Positions 47,938-59,853 of a DNA stretch of 64,000 nucleotides are shown here, in pieces. Location of the stretch: contig NC_060892.1 of the NCBI RefSeq assembly GCF_014805685.1, positions 1,121,490 through 1,185,489 on the forward strand, written 5' to 3'. The notes below the pieces were generated by a model. The model searched no databases and was not told the origin of the DNA. It was given only the letters and a program-made list of their open reading frames with translations. The stretch is from Silurus meridionalis (taxonomy: Eukaryota > Chordata > Actinopteri > Siluriformes > Siluridae). The position numbers and the translations under genes were made by a program. Position 1 is the first letter of the stretch, and every line of letters starts with the position of its first letter.

Positions 47938-50210
47938 CAGTTTTTCTCGATTGCTAAGACACATTTCTTGAAAGATGCTCTCCTTTTCTCTAAACTGTGA
48001 ACACAAAACCCAAGTCTCAAGCTACATTCACAAAACCTCAGACTCTTCTTGCAAAACCAAACTTTCACCTCAAAACAGTTCAATCTGTGCTCAGAACTGA
48101 ACGATGTTGTCAAATCGTGCCCCGAGTCAATCAAAATTAAAATCACTACGGAACAGTCACTAAACACTACGCAGAAAAATAGAAAACACAATGCTCAGGA
48201 CATCAAGCTGGAGAAATAAATGTTTATTGTTCACTGTAGGATAAATGCATTTAGCACTTGTACAAAAAGACAAAACAGAAATCTTGTGCATTTACACGTA
48301 GCACTTGTAAAAACAAACAGAAATCTTATGCGGTTGCCACTTGTGTACAGTAAGCCCATGTAAAAATAAAGTACAAAAATATACAAATAAGTGCATTACT
48401 CAGCCACAGCATCATGTCTCTGTACTGGGTCAGGCCACAGGGCTTCATCCACATCACAGGCCACATTTTGTCTGGCCAGGTAACCGGGGGAAAAAAAACC
48501 CTGGCATGCCGTATCCAGGCTTGGCATGTCTCCACACCTATGTCACCACAGGCAAGTCCCATGGCTTGCAGGAGATGTACCCTGGTGTAAGGTTGGTGTT
48601 CATATACCTTCCATCGCCTGGAGTAGAAGAATTCCTCAATGGGGTTTAGGAAAGGGGAGTACGGTGGAAGGCAAAGATTGATAAAACCTTGGTTCATATT
48701 GAACCACTCTCTAACCTGGAGGGCTCTGTAAAAAATCACATTGTCCCAAACAACAACATAGATGGGATGCTCATCCTGCTGCCCTAACAGAGCATCTCGC
48801 GTGTGATTGAGGAAAATGAGGAGCTGGTGGTTGTTGTAGGGCCCCAGGTTGGCATGATGGTGGACAACCCCATGATTGCTGATGGCAGCACGTAATGTGA
48901 CATTGCCACCACGCTGCCCAGGAACACCAACAATGGCTCGATGGCCAATCACAGTACGGCCTCTCCTTCTCCTTTTGGTGAGATCAAACCCAGCTTCATC
49001 CATGTACACGTATTCATGGGGTCTTTCCATTGCATCCAGTTGAAGAACCCTCTGTAGAAATAGATATAGTTTTGTAAGTGATACGGAAAAAGTGATTTAG
49101 GCCACTACAGTAAATCACTACTTAGAGTAATCAACATTGAATGTGTCTGGATATATGCCAACCTGTACATACTGGAATCTTTGCTCTTTGACTCTGAGTC
49201 TGAGTTGCGATCAAAGGGCACTCTGTATAGCTGTTTCATGCGCAGTCTGTTGTGCTTGAGGACACGATCAACAGTAGAGAGGCTGACACTGATGATACCC
49301 TCATAATTTACATGGTCCTCAATGATCTTCTGCTGAATTTCATTTAGTTTAATGGCATTGTTCTCATGGACCATATTAACAATTAGGGTCTCTTGGTGTG
49401 GGGAGAACATACCTGTCCTCCCACCCCCATGTGGCAGTCTTTCAATTCTACAAAAAGAGAACATGGAGTTACAAATAATATACATGGAATACTGGGCCTA
49501 CAGACAGTTAGACCAACCCTCCATTACAATACTACAGTACAGTGGTACAGTGATGTACTGAAACATATATATTTACTTACAGTATACTGTGGTACAGTAT
49601 ATAGTCTGTCATACAGTAATTGCTGTCAACATTTACATACTGTACTATAATGTCAAAACAAGGTAATTACCTGTTCTCTTCTCTAAATCTTCGGATTATG
49701 GTGGACACAGTGAATCTACTGATGTTTGGTTGTACCCTTTGTCCAGCCTCCCTCATGCTCATACCATGAACAAGAACATGGTCAATCACAGTAGCTCTGA
49801 TTTCATCAGATATTACTGTTCATTGTCTTCGCTGACCACCTCCACCTTCTCTCACACAAACTCTTCCTCTCAGATTTCTATCCATTGTAGGGTCTCACAA
49901 ACCAGTGCTCTCTGAACTGGCTTACTCTATATGTTCCCTCACATCATTAGCCACAAGTGTGATCCATTTTGAGTTGTTGTGTTCAAGTGGTGACACTTGT
50001 GCTTTAATTGTGTTTGACTTTTGTCACCTGTGCTCACCATTATGCCGCACGGGTGCATCACAATGAAAATGTGTTGGCAAGTTGTGTCTAAACAGGTGAA
50101 AAGTGCTTATGGTTTTGCCAAAAGAGTGATTGATTCAATCAGTGGGTTCAGGCAACTGAGCATTTGGTTCAGACAATAGAGTTTAGTGTTTTAGCAATTG
50201 AGAAAAACTG
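47938..50210 (-). mobile_element. Tc1/mariner-superfamily transposon, full length (2273 bp)
   Basis: The termini are inverted repeats of about 25 bp: CAGTTTTTCTCGATTGCTAA at the left and, inverted, CAGTTTTTCTCAATTGCTAA at the right. Both are flanked by TA (47936-47937 and 50211-50212), the target duplication of this superfamily. The interior carries a three-exon transposase pseudogene on the minus strand. The two ends differ at only a few positions, so the copy is not very old. Confidence 0.92.
48396..49885 (-). pseudogene. Three-exon Tc1/mariner-type transposase pseudogene
   Basis: Exons 49671-49885, 49163-49447 and 48396-49051 have GT/AG borders. Exon 1 and the start of exon 2 hold the helix-turn-helix DNA-binding part (IRATVIDHVLVHGMSMREAG). 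Exon 3 holds the DDE catalytic domain with YMDEAGFDLTKRRRRGR, VVWDN and PPYSPFLNPIEEFF. Counting from the Asp of WDN to the Glu of NPIE gives 35 intervening residues, a DD35E spacing, where classical Tc1 has 34. Three lesions are visible: an in-frame TGA in exon 1 after codon 21, a one-base frameshift near the end of exon 2 (about 49195), and another in a G/A homopolymer near 48490. After each frameshift the next family motif reappears in another frame. All three catalytic residues remain. Confidence 0.88.
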
Positions 50211-50212
50211 TA

Positions 50213-50555
50213 ATCTTTATCTGTAAATATTGCCACCTCCACTGTTGTCATCAGCCATCTTTCATTTTCTTTTGCACCATCTCAGGTTGCAGTGAAGGAA
50301 ACAATCAATCAACATCAAAATCAGAGTGCATTGTGGTGACAGGTGAAGGAATATAGAGATTGAAGTTTTCATGTTATCAGATTTCTGATATCGTGAACTG
50401 TATAAGAGAGAGGAAGTGAGATCAGATTTAGATAATAACTGCTTATTTCAGATGTCCAGCTGTTATACTGTGATTTTGTGATTTTGTGATATATACAGAT
50501 TAAATTCAAATCTCATGCAAAATGAAGTTTTTTAATCAAACACGTGATTTTGTTA
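50213..50555. other. No gene seen
   Basis: Unique-looking sequence right of the transposon. Confidence 0.35.

Positions 50556-50556
<1 letters not shown>

Positions 50557-50592
<36 letters not shown>
50557..50592. repeat. (AAT)n microsatellite
   Basis: Twelve trinucleotides. Confidence 0.93.
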
Positions 50593-50593
<1 letters not shown>

Positions 50594-50683
50594 CTTAGTG
50601 TGCAGCAGGTAGTGAGGTTCCCCACCCCAGTGGCTCCATCATCTGGCACAACCAGTGTACTACATTTCAATGTGCAGACTATT

Positions 50684-51592
50684 TAGATTAGATTAGATTA
50701 GATTAGATTGGATTAGATTAGATTAGATTAGATTAGATTAGATTAGATTAAACTTTATTGTCATTGAGCAAGGTACATGTACAGAGCCAATGAAATGCAT
50801 TTCACATCTAACCAGAAGTGCATTAGTGGCCTGTTTACAATAAATGAATATCAGTGTGATAAATGAGGGTGTGGGGTTCATATATACAGGGATGAGGGTG
50901 AATAATGTACAGAAGATGCAGTAGGTAATAAGATTATACATAGATAAACATGTTAGTAGATAATATCCTCAATGACATCATGTAGTGATGTACATGTATA
51001 AATGTAAGTATGATGCAGAATATACAGTATAAATATGGGTGGAATTTACCGTGTGGATGGTGTGAAAAACACAGAAAGTGACTGCAGTATTGAATCAGAT
51101 CTTCAGTGCAGGAACAGCTACAGGAAAAACGCTATTCGTCAGTCTGTTTGTTTGGCTCTGAGGCACCTGTAGCGCCTCCCGATGGGAGAAGGGTGAATAG
51201 TCTGTGGTTGGGGTGAGAGGGATCTTTGATGAGGCCCCTCACCCTTTGCAGACAGCGTTTATTGTAAATGTTCTTCACGGTGGGAAGCTGAGTGCAGATG
51301 ATTGGTTGGGCAGTTTTCACCACCTTTTGAAGGTCTTCACGGTCTGAAGCAGTGCAGCTGCAGTTCCACACTGAGATGCTGTTAGTGAGGATGCTCTCAA
51401 TGTTACAGCGGTAAAAGTTTTCCAGTATCTTGTAGCACAGACGGGACTTTTTAAGTCTCCTCAGGAAATACAGGTGCTGTTGTGCCTTTCTGACCAGGAG
51501 AGAAGAGTTCAGAGACCAGGTGAACTCCCCAGAGATGTGGACTCCTAAGATCTTAAAGCTGGGTACACTCTCAGCAGCAGCTGTGTTGATGC
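50684..51592 (-). mobile_element. L2/CR1-like LINE 3' end with pentanucleotide tail
   Basis: The minus strand reads FKILGVHISGEFTWSLN, RKAQQHLYFLRRLKK, FYRCNIESILTNSISVWNCS and IKDPSHPNHRLFTLLPSG, the usual C-terminus of L2-type reverse transcriptases. After LLPSG a one-base deletion shifts the frame. The 3' UTR ends with an 'atgacaataaagtttaatc' block and a (TAATC)n tail (plus 50684-50750). 5' truncated at about 51592, where another repeat begins. Confidence 0.88.
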
Positions 51593-52218
51593 GATTAATC
51601 GCATGATTGTCACGAGTTAACTCAGGATTAATCACAACTAAATTGCACATTTGCATCTGTTTTGAATGAACCTTAAATTAATACTTTTCAAGTTTTTAAT
51701 ACTCCAATCAACATGCGCATGGACAAATATTGATGCTTTACGCATATGTATGTTTATTATTAAAAAAATCAAACACAACATAGAGCATGAAGACTAAATA
51801 TTCTTGTAAATGTTTTAAAGTAATTATGATGTTTTAATCAGGACTCATCAGGACACCTAATGTAACTTTTGCTATGTTTCCACACGGACGGTTTTAATTG
51901 CCGGATGTGTGCATCATGGCGGATTTTGGTGCTCGATTTCCGACTCGGCGCATCAGTAAAACAAATGTTTAGTGATTAAAAATGATTTTTTGGTGGAGTT
52001 TGTACTTTTTTATAATTCTGAGTAAAGAAGGATGGCGTGAATAAATGTGTGTTGCATTGAAGGGTTTAATTTCGCCTCTTTTATATTTATTTATATATTT
52101 TAAAATAAAAACAGGTAAATAAAAGTGCACGCTGCATTAATTGGGCAATAATAAAAGTTGTGCATTAAAAATTAATTTTCGTCAACACGTTATTAATGCA
52201 TTCATTCTGACAGCCCTA
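51593..52218 (-). mobile_element. Non-autonomous DNA transposon fragment ('tagggctgtcag' end)
   Basis: The right end read inward is TAGGGCTGTCAGAATGAATG. The other side holds the ATTAATCGC-type motif ('tgcgattaatcgcatgattg'). Such ends are common in small fish DNA transposons. The left terminus is missing at the LINE junction. Confidence 0.5.
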
Positions 52219-52299
52219 ATCTATGTATATTTTATATATTTTGTATACAGAAAATTATATTTATTATACATTTTTTATTAATTTAATTCAGATATAATG

Positions 52300-52300
52300 C

Positions 52301-52358
<58 letters not shown>
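52300..52358. repeat. (AC)n microsatellite
   Basis: About 29 AC dinucleotides. Confidence 0.96.
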
Positions 52359-52360
<2 letters not shown>

Positions 52361-53264
52361 AAATTTCAACACCTGCCGTTGAAGATGACGGATATGTCAT
52401 CTTCATGAAGATTTTAGATCTTGGACTTTGAGGATAAACAACCTCTTAATTGATTCTCAAAATAAACTTCTACTTCTGCTGTTTCTCCATCATTCAACAT
52501 TTAATACCTCTGGCATTGTGGAATCTATAATAATTTCAGACGTTGATCTGATTTATGAGTTGCTCAGTAGCTCCTGGTTCCACAACTTCAACTGACTGTA
52601 TAAAACTGTAAAAAGGACATTACTCATAATCACACACTCCAGTGCTCATGATCTTTATCACTCTCTGTTTTTTGTAATGTTTTAATGATTAATAAATACA
52701 CTCTTGATGATGAGGTTCCACTTTGAGTCTGGTTCCTCTCAAGGTTTCTTTCTCATACCATCTATAAGTTTTATTCTGAAGAAAAAGTCAATGTTTTTTC
52801 CATCTGGCGTAGTGCCGCTTATCGATTCTCCTCACGGGGAAGACAATGCTAATGGAAAGCTAACCGATGCTCAATAAGCTTATATAAGTATATTATTCTA
52901 ATATGAATAATTATTTATGAGTTTTTTTCATTAAAGTCCCCCAGTGTGGCTGCAGAACAGACACAAACCCTCTGAAGCTCATTTCTGAAAGCTAATCACT
53001 GAGAGGTTGAAGTGGATTAGCTTAGCATAGAAACTTCTAGAAGTTAAAACTTGTGCAAAAATAAAAATCAATCCCAGAATGCATTGCGGTCGTAAGTGTG
53101 AGCCTGAATTATGACAAAAAAGATTAAATGTAATTAATTAATCGATTAATTAAGTCATTTGTAAATGCATGAATATAGAAACAGGCCAGATCTTAAAAAT
53201 AACTTAAAAGCATTAATAATGCTGATAAAAATCCAGGCATTTCTGATTATTGAGAAACAAACAA
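52359..53264. other. Repeat-derived DNA, no gene seen
   Basis: 'gagtctggttcctctcaagg' (52726-52745) is a piece of the 42336 family. The rest is AT-rich without coding motifs. Confidence 0.4.
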
Positions 53265-53378
53265 CAGGGGAGGTGGCAGCTCAGTGGTTCAGATGTTGGA
53301 CTGCTGATCAGAACATCATAAACTGCTAAGTTGTATAAAGGAGATAATTGTAATTCGCTCTGGATGAGGGCATCAAAG
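53265..53378 (+). mobile_element. SINE, plus, internally deleted
   Basis: 'ggaggtggcagctcagtggt' (A box) and the 'cgctctggatgagggcatca' tail are present. The B-box region is shortened. Confidence 0.75.
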
Positions 53379-54149
53379 CTTTGGTGTATGAGGAATCCTC
53401 CACATTTGTGTTTCTGGTTCTTCTGCACAGACACCATGAGCTTCAGTGAGTTCCTCTTGGCTTTCTGGCAGTTGATGATTTTCTCTAAAAATGTTTATTA
53501 GTCCAGAGATTCGGTCTGAAGCACCATTTCCACTTCACATTTACTTTATAAATATAAAGTAGACATTAAATCACAATTAGTGCGTTTAATGTAAAATAGA
53601 ATACAAAGTGCACAGTATACAAGGAGCTCAGCACACGGGGGACTAAAGATCAGTTTCAGTAATATGTGAACGCGATGCTGCAGGAAGCCGCACTAAGCAG
53701 CACAATGTGAATCATCTTCATCCTGACACTTAAACACACTGAGACCTGTTCCTCCTGCTTATAAACTCACCACATGAGCTTGTTTCTGTGGTTTTCTTCT
53801 TTAGAGGTCAGTCGTATCTGATTCAAGCTACGTGCTGTCAGAAGTGTACACTCGTGGCCTGTATGTGAGAATTGTGTTTTTAAAGAAAATTCAACAAACC
53901 ATTTATGAAATATTGAAACCTGCAGACGTGAAACTCCACACAAATCCAAATCGTGAAGCTGTAAACCAGAGACACTGAGTTCACGTGTTTCACTTGTTGT
54001 TTCACCGTGGACATTTTTTAGAGGTTAAATTCAAGCTAATTTATTTTCATTAGTTGAACGATTTCACCAATGGACATTGTCTCAAAGGTGGACATCGACC
54101 AGGAATTGAATTATGACATTATAACATTCTAAATGGTGAAGTGAAAAAC
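53379..54149. other. No gene seen
   Basis: Intergenic, unique-looking. Confidence 0.35.
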
Positions 54150-54420
54150 ACTGATAATCTTCATCATGGCACCTGTTATTAGGCAGCAGGTAAACATTTT
54201 GTCCTCAAAGTTGATGTTAGAAGCAGGAAAAATGGGCGAACGTAAGGATTTGAGCGACAAATTGTGCCTCTAGACGTCTGGATCAAAGCATCTATAAAAC
54301 TGAAGCTCTTGTGGGATGTTCCTGGTCTGCAGTGGTCTGTGTCCATCAAAAGTGCTCCAAGTAGGGAACAGTGGTGAACCGGTGACAGGGTCACGTGCGG
54401 CCGAGGCTCATTGATGCACG
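54150..54420 (-). mobile_element. Interspersed repeat, second copy of 15988-16555, opposite orientation
   Basis: The reverse complement aligns with 15988-16370 through 'gaacatcccacaagagcttc' and 'atttttcctgcttctaacat'. This copy is not split by a SINE. Confidence 0.75.
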
Positions 54421-54541
54421 TGAGAAGCGAAGGCTGATACACTTGGAGTATTTACCTGTGAATCTGTGTCAGCTTTTACAATTAATCCATACTCATTCTG
54501 AAGCAGAGATTACTAATGACAGAAATGATGCTGACATGCTA

Positions 54542-54542
<1 letters not shown>

Positions 54543-54588
<46 letters not shown>
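54543..54588. repeat. (GT)n microsatellite
   Basis: About 23 dinucleotides. Confidence 0.96.
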
Positions 54589-54589
<1 letters not shown>

Positions 54590-54599
54590 TGTTATGTGT

Positions 54600-55144
54600 A
54601 TTGATGACTCAAAGTGACTCTTGTTCACATTGTGTTTTTTTAATGCGCTTTTCCTCGTCAACCCTCCACACGTTCATCATCATCCTTCATCACTTTAATG
54701 TTCTATCTGCATCACTGTGTATGTCTGGTTGCCAGATTATGTCCAAATCGTTTAAAAGGTATGAAAGGCCCTGTGCGAAAAAAAAGCAGGTCATAAAACA
54801 TGTAGAAGTGATGAGTACACGGTGGATGTGTGTTTTGTGGCAGGAGAAACACGCTGCCTAATTCTGCTGCTTGTTGTGGCTTTAGAGTACAAACGTGTGC
54901 TCAAAGTGCAGAATGTTCTCAGAATGTTCTCAGGGGTGATTCTGCTGATTCCGGTAACAGGTTAAACACTCTATATGGAGTACAGTGTATCTCATTTTGA
55001 TGCTAAACAATGCTGAAAGAAACTGATATTATATGGACAAAAGTTTGTGCTTCATGAATCTGGTTTTATAGCATTGTCATTGGAAAATGTAATGTTAACA
55101 CATTGAAAGATATCCTACACAATCGTGTCCTTCTAACTTCAGAG
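54600..55144. other. No gene seen
   Basis: Possible minus-strand fragment of the Tc1-derived repeat at 55100-55140 ('atatcctacacaatcgtgtc'). Otherwise featureless. Confidence 0.35.
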
Positions 55145-55300
55145 TCAGCTGTTCCAGGGCAGGGCAGTGGTGGTTAAAGCCGTGGGTTACTGATCATAAA
55201 GTTGGGGGTTCAAGCTCCAGCATCACCAATTTGCCATTGTTGGGCCCTTGAGCAAGGCACTTAAACCTTTTACTCCAGGGGGCGCCGCACCATGGCTGTT
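55145..55300 (+). mobile_element. SINE-like element, plus
   Basis: 'ggtggttaaagccgtgggtt' (A box), 'gggggttcaagctccagcat' (B box) and 'gttgggcccttgagcaaggc' body. The 63181-63245 fragment shares that body. Confidence 0.75.
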
Positions 55301-55507
55301 CCTACATTCTGACTCCAGTTTTCTGACGTTGAATGAAGAACAAATTTCGTAGTAGGTACATGCGAGAAGTAAAAGCATATTTACCTTTTTACAATCACTT
55401 TGGATATCTGGAGTACGTCATCTAAAAGAACTTATACTCAGGGTTTTTGACTTACCATGGGGCATTCGAGGGCAAATAATTTATGGGTTTCAGGTTTTGC
55501 TTTTTGT

Positions 55508-55511
55508 GTAT

Positions 55512-55570
<59 letters not shown>

Positions 55571-55572
55571 TA
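55508..55572. repeat. (TTTA)n microsatellite
   Basis: Sixteen tetranucleotides. A (TTA)n run follows at 55602-55635. Confidence 0.95.
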
Positions 55573-55639
55573 TTTCATCTCTAGATTATTTTGTCCCTTA
55601 TTATTGTTTATTATTATTATTATTATTATTATTAATATT

Positions 55640-57445
55640 AGTTAAAATCCTAATTTCTAAAAAACACAATGTGAGGAGAGGGAAATACTGATGCACGTCA
55701 CTGAAAGTGCACTGAATGGTTGCATGCACATAAAATCGAATTGTTTTAGTTCTCATATAAATGCACAGCTATTGCTAATAGTTTCACTGGAATATAATAT
55801 TCCATATTAATATAAAAAAACCTACTAAATACCCTGTTATTTTCTCAGAACGGGAAATTCATGACATGTAGAACTAAACTGAAACAAGAAAATCATAGTA
55901 TAATGATAGCATTTTATACTGCATAGATTTATTTATTTTTAATCTGCACTCAGTTCCTTTCTACATGTGTAACAGTAAGATAATAAAGAATCATTATGTC
56001 AACAATGAGATTAGGTAAGAATGCATATAGATAGATACGTAGATTCTGTTACTGTGTCTTGAGTTGCTGAGTAAGAATTTCTCACCGCACACAATTTTCC
56101 TGTTAAAAAAAACAAGCTTACGGTAAACAGTTCATATCTCTGTCGTGGCATTGTGACTGCAGCCCACCAACCTTTAAAAAAAACCAAACACAAAACGACC
56201 CTGCTAAACCAACCGCAGGTTTCCACAGCAAAGCCTCTGCTGACTCGTCATGAAAGTGTGAGGTTTATGTTGATGTTACAGACAGGATGAAAGTGTGACA
56301 CATGGTTTTAGCCTTCAAATAAATAAAATGTATTTAGTATTATGTGTTGCTATGTTATTAATCCATAATCATATTTTTCCCGTAACTCATTTCCACAGTT
56401 TTATCAGTCAAACTAACAGTCACTGAACTTCAGGACCAGCAGGTTTGTGAATGGCAGCATTGGACACATGCATGACTTTTATCTGTACAATGCACTGAAT
56501 TCTTTGTATATGTATGTGTTTACATGTTCACATCGCACGTTCTGCATTTAACATTGTGCACGTTTTTCACTTTTCTCTTTTTTCTTGCATTTGCTTTGTT
56601 GTCATTTTGTGAATTAGTTTTTTTTTCCCCCCAAACAGACCGAAGTGCAGCTTCTTTCCCAAACCTTTAGCTGCCATCACACCCCCCACCTCCAGTCCCC
56701 AGCTGTTAGTATTAAAGACCATTTTACATTCACATTGTTGCCATTTTACAGACTCTCTCATTCCAGAGCAACTTATACAGTGTATTGTCTGGTGTCCTAA
56801 TACTTTTGACCATAAAATGCATGCTTCCTAAAAGACCGCCACTTTGACTGCACACAGGGTGATGCATTCCTGACTAATTAGGGACTTTTAAGAGTATAAA
56901 CAAACACAAACAAATAAATAAATAGATTAATACAGTATAAGGTCATGTTTTCTGGCCCAGACTGTGTGTGTGTTTAATTATTCATATTCTACATAAATAT
57001 CAAAAACATGCTTCAAATCCATCCATTTTCTTAGAACAGGAAATTCATGACAGAAGCAACAGAGATCTAAATCAGTGTGAAGAGAATAAATAATCATTAG
57101 TGTAATGAAAGTGTACTGAAATACAGATACAGTTGTCATGTTATGTGCAGGATGTTCCTGTCAGAACACATTTTAATAAACACGGAATCACACACGTGAA
57201 CGTCAATTCCTTTCATGATGTATGTTGCTCCTGCTGAAAGTTGTCACACACAATTTTGTTGTATTTGTACTTAATTACTTAAAGTAGCAGTGATCTGACC
57301 CCTCTCTTCATTCCAGACCTGTCTGATTCATTATGATGCCCTACCACTAGATGGAGTTCTTTTTAATCAGAGAACACTTGCCCCTGCTGAGGAAAGCTCC
57401 ACATAAACAGTCTATAGATCCATGAGGTTACTCAAGAACCTATAA
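55640..57445. other. No gene seen
   Basis: AT-rich intergenic DNA with a SINE tail fragment (minus) at about 56720-56790. Short open frames lack motifs. Confidence 0.4.
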
Positions 57446-57473
57446 GATGGATTTGGACTGTAATTAATATAAA

Positions 57474-58600
57474 CAGTCTGCGACAGTCTGTGACAGTTTG
57501 TTACAGTTTGTGACAGTTTGCAACAATTTGGTTCCTCTCAAGGTTTCTTCCTCATACCGTCTCAGGGAGTTTTAAAACACTAGTTTGTTACACTTTGTGA
57601 CAGTCTGTGACAGTCTGTTACACTTTGTGACAGTCTGTGACAGTCTGTTACACTTTGTGACAGTCTGAGACCGTTTGCGACAGTTTGTTACAGTCTGAGA
57701 CCGTTTGTGACCATATGTGACAGTTTGTGACAGTTTGCGACAGTCTGCGACAGTTTGTGACAGTCTGTGACAGTCTGCGACAGTTTGTGACAGTCTGTGA
57801 CAGTCTGCGACAGTTTGTTACAGTTTGTGACAGTTTGTTACACTTTGTGACAGTCTGTGACAGTCTGCGACAGTTTGTTACAGTCTGCGACAGTTTGTTA
57901 CAGTCTGTGACACTTTGTGACAGTCTGAGACCATTTGCGACAGTTTGCGACAGTTTGTTACAGTCTGCGACAGTTTGTTACAGTCTGTGACACTTTGTGA
58001 CAGTCTGAGACCATTTGCGACAGTTTGCGACAGTTTGTTACAGTCTGAGACTGTTTGTGACCATATGTGACAGTTTGCGACAGTCTGCGACAGTTTGTGA
58101 CAGTCTGCGACAGTTTGTTACAGTTTGTGACAGTCTGTGACAGTCTGCGACAGTTTGTTACAGTTTGTGACAGTCTGTGACGGTCTGCGACAGTTTGTTA
58201 CAGTTTGTGACAGTCTGTGACAGTCTGCGACAGTTTGTTACAGTTTGTGACAGTCTGTGACGGTCTGCGACAGTTTGTTACAGTTTGTGACAGTCTGTGA
58301 CAGTCTGGGACAGTTTGTTACAGTTTGTTACAGTCTGTGACAGTCTGCGACAGTTTGTGACAGTTTGCGACAGTTTGTGACAGTCTGCGACAGTTTGTTA
58401 CAGTTTGTGACAGTCTGTGACAGTCTGCGACAGTTTGTTACAGTTTGTTACAGTTTGTGACAGTTTGTGACAGTCTGCGACAGTTTGTGACAGTTTGTGA
58501 CAGTCTGTGACAGTCTGCGACAGTTTGTGACAGTTTGCGACAGTTTGCGACAGTTTGTGACAGTTTGTGACAGTGTGCGATAATCTGTGACAGTCTGTGA
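57474..58600. repeat. Decamer minisatellite: 5 units, a captured 57-bp segment, then 102 units
   Basis: Units are CAGTTTGTGA, CAGTCTGCGA, CAGTCTGTGA, CAGTTTGTTA and close variants. From 57581 to 58600 the 10-bp register is never broken. The first five units (57474-57523) are separated from the rest by 57524-57580, a piece of the 42336 repeat family ending 'gagttttaaaacacta'. Open frames with VCDSLRQFVT periods are artefacts. Confidence 0.97.
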
Positions 58601-58860
58601 CAGGGGCTCAGGGCTGCGATCGCCATGAACAATTTTGCACTCGAGTCTCCATCAGTGAGCAGATGAAAATCTCAACAATGATAAAACTTTAATTAACGAA
58701 TTTTGAATTTGGTTCCTCTTAAGGTTTCTTCCTCATACCATCTCAGGGAGTTTTAAAACACTACTGTCACCTCTGGTTATTATGGATAAACTTAAAGAGA
58801 CTAAATTATAAATGTAAAATGTATATGTTTTTATCTATTTCTGTAAAGGGAAAATTTCAT
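58601..58860 (+). mobile_element. Interspersed repeat (42336 family), plus
   Basis: 'tttggttcctcttaaggttt', 'cctcataccatctcagggag' and 'ttttaaaacactactgtcac' match 57528-57580 almost base for base and continue as the family's 3' half. Confidence 0.7.
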
Positions 58861-59231
58861 GCAGCACATCTTCATGCTTCGTCCTACACAAGTGTGTGCA
58901 CAAGTCTATACTATATATATATTAGAACACACCTTTTATACTATATATAAGATTGTTAAAAAAAAAGAATCAAAGCAAACACATGAAACATAAACGGGTT
59001 TATTATTTTCCTTTTTCTGTGCTGCTATGTTTTAAAAAACACCCGTCATTAGCATATGAACAAAAAAATGGAAAATGTAATAAAATAATAAAAGAAGAGT
59101 TTTTAAACAATGTGAATAATATTTTTATTGTTTATTTAGTAATTTTTTTATTCATTTATTCATTCTTAATTGTGTCTACACATAAGCACAATAAAAATGA
59201 GGGTTGGGGTATAAATAGAAAGCTCTATACA
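58861..59231. other. No gene seen
   Basis: AT-rich intergenic DNA. Confidence 0.35.
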
Positions 59232-59612
59232 CTAATCTGGACAAAAGTGTTGAGGCACCTGACCTTCTCAGCCACGTGTGGTTCTTCTCCAAACTGTTAT
59301 CACAAAGCTGGAGGCAAGCAATTGTTTAGGATCTACAGCTCCAAAGATCTGCTTTGCATTGGTTGGAGTGGAAGATCTCCTGCTTTAGAGCTCCAACTTT
59401 ATTTAACATGATGAATGTGAACGCTGACCTTCTCACCTACATCAGTACCTGACTTTACTAAAACCCATGTGGATGAATGAATCTCCAGAAAATAAAATCC
59501 AGTCCGAAGAGTGTGAAGTTTATTATAAGAGCAAATAAGGACTGATTGTGGAACAGGATGTTCAAAGAGCATATTACAATCTTATGGTCAGGTTTCCACA
59601 AACTTCTGTCCA
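59232..59612 (+). mobile_element. Tc1/mariner-derived repeat
   Basis: From 'taatctggacaaaagtgttg' to 'ccacaaacttctgtccatcg'. It has the family's inverted ends and internal blocks, with an internal deletion around 'caagcaattg'. On the minus strand it supplies an AATAAA at 59519-59524, downstream of the protease stop. Confidence 0.78.
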
Positions 59613-59700
59613 TCGCGTACAAAAGATAAATACAAATCAAAACTGTGAGATGAAGAGACACTTAAACACAATGTATAAATTAATAAAGAGATAAATGTTC

Positions 59701-59853
59701 TCACTCCTCAGGTCTTAAAATACCATTAATCCAAGGCAGAAACTTGGAGATTTTGGTGTAGACGTTGGCCACCACTGGCGTCTTGCAGTTGCTGTTGAAT
59801 GAAACAATACCAACAGCAGTGTTCTTACACACCAAAGGACCTCCGGAGTCTCC
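59701..59853 (-). CDS. Serine protease exon 5 (catalytic Ser, stop)
   Basis: Acceptor TCGTTCCAG. It starts GDSGGPLVCKNTAVGIVSF and ends INGILRPEE with stop TGA at 59703-59701. SFNSNCK corresponds to the 214-220 strand that lines the substrate cleft. Confidence 0.93.
   Translation of the reverse strand, partial: GDSGGPLVCKNTAVGIVSFNSNCKTPVVANVYTKISKFLPWINGILRPEE

Noticed and set aside
57727..58632. Frames with VCDSLRQFVT periods
   Set aside because: They are translations of the decamer minisatellite. The array is noncoding.
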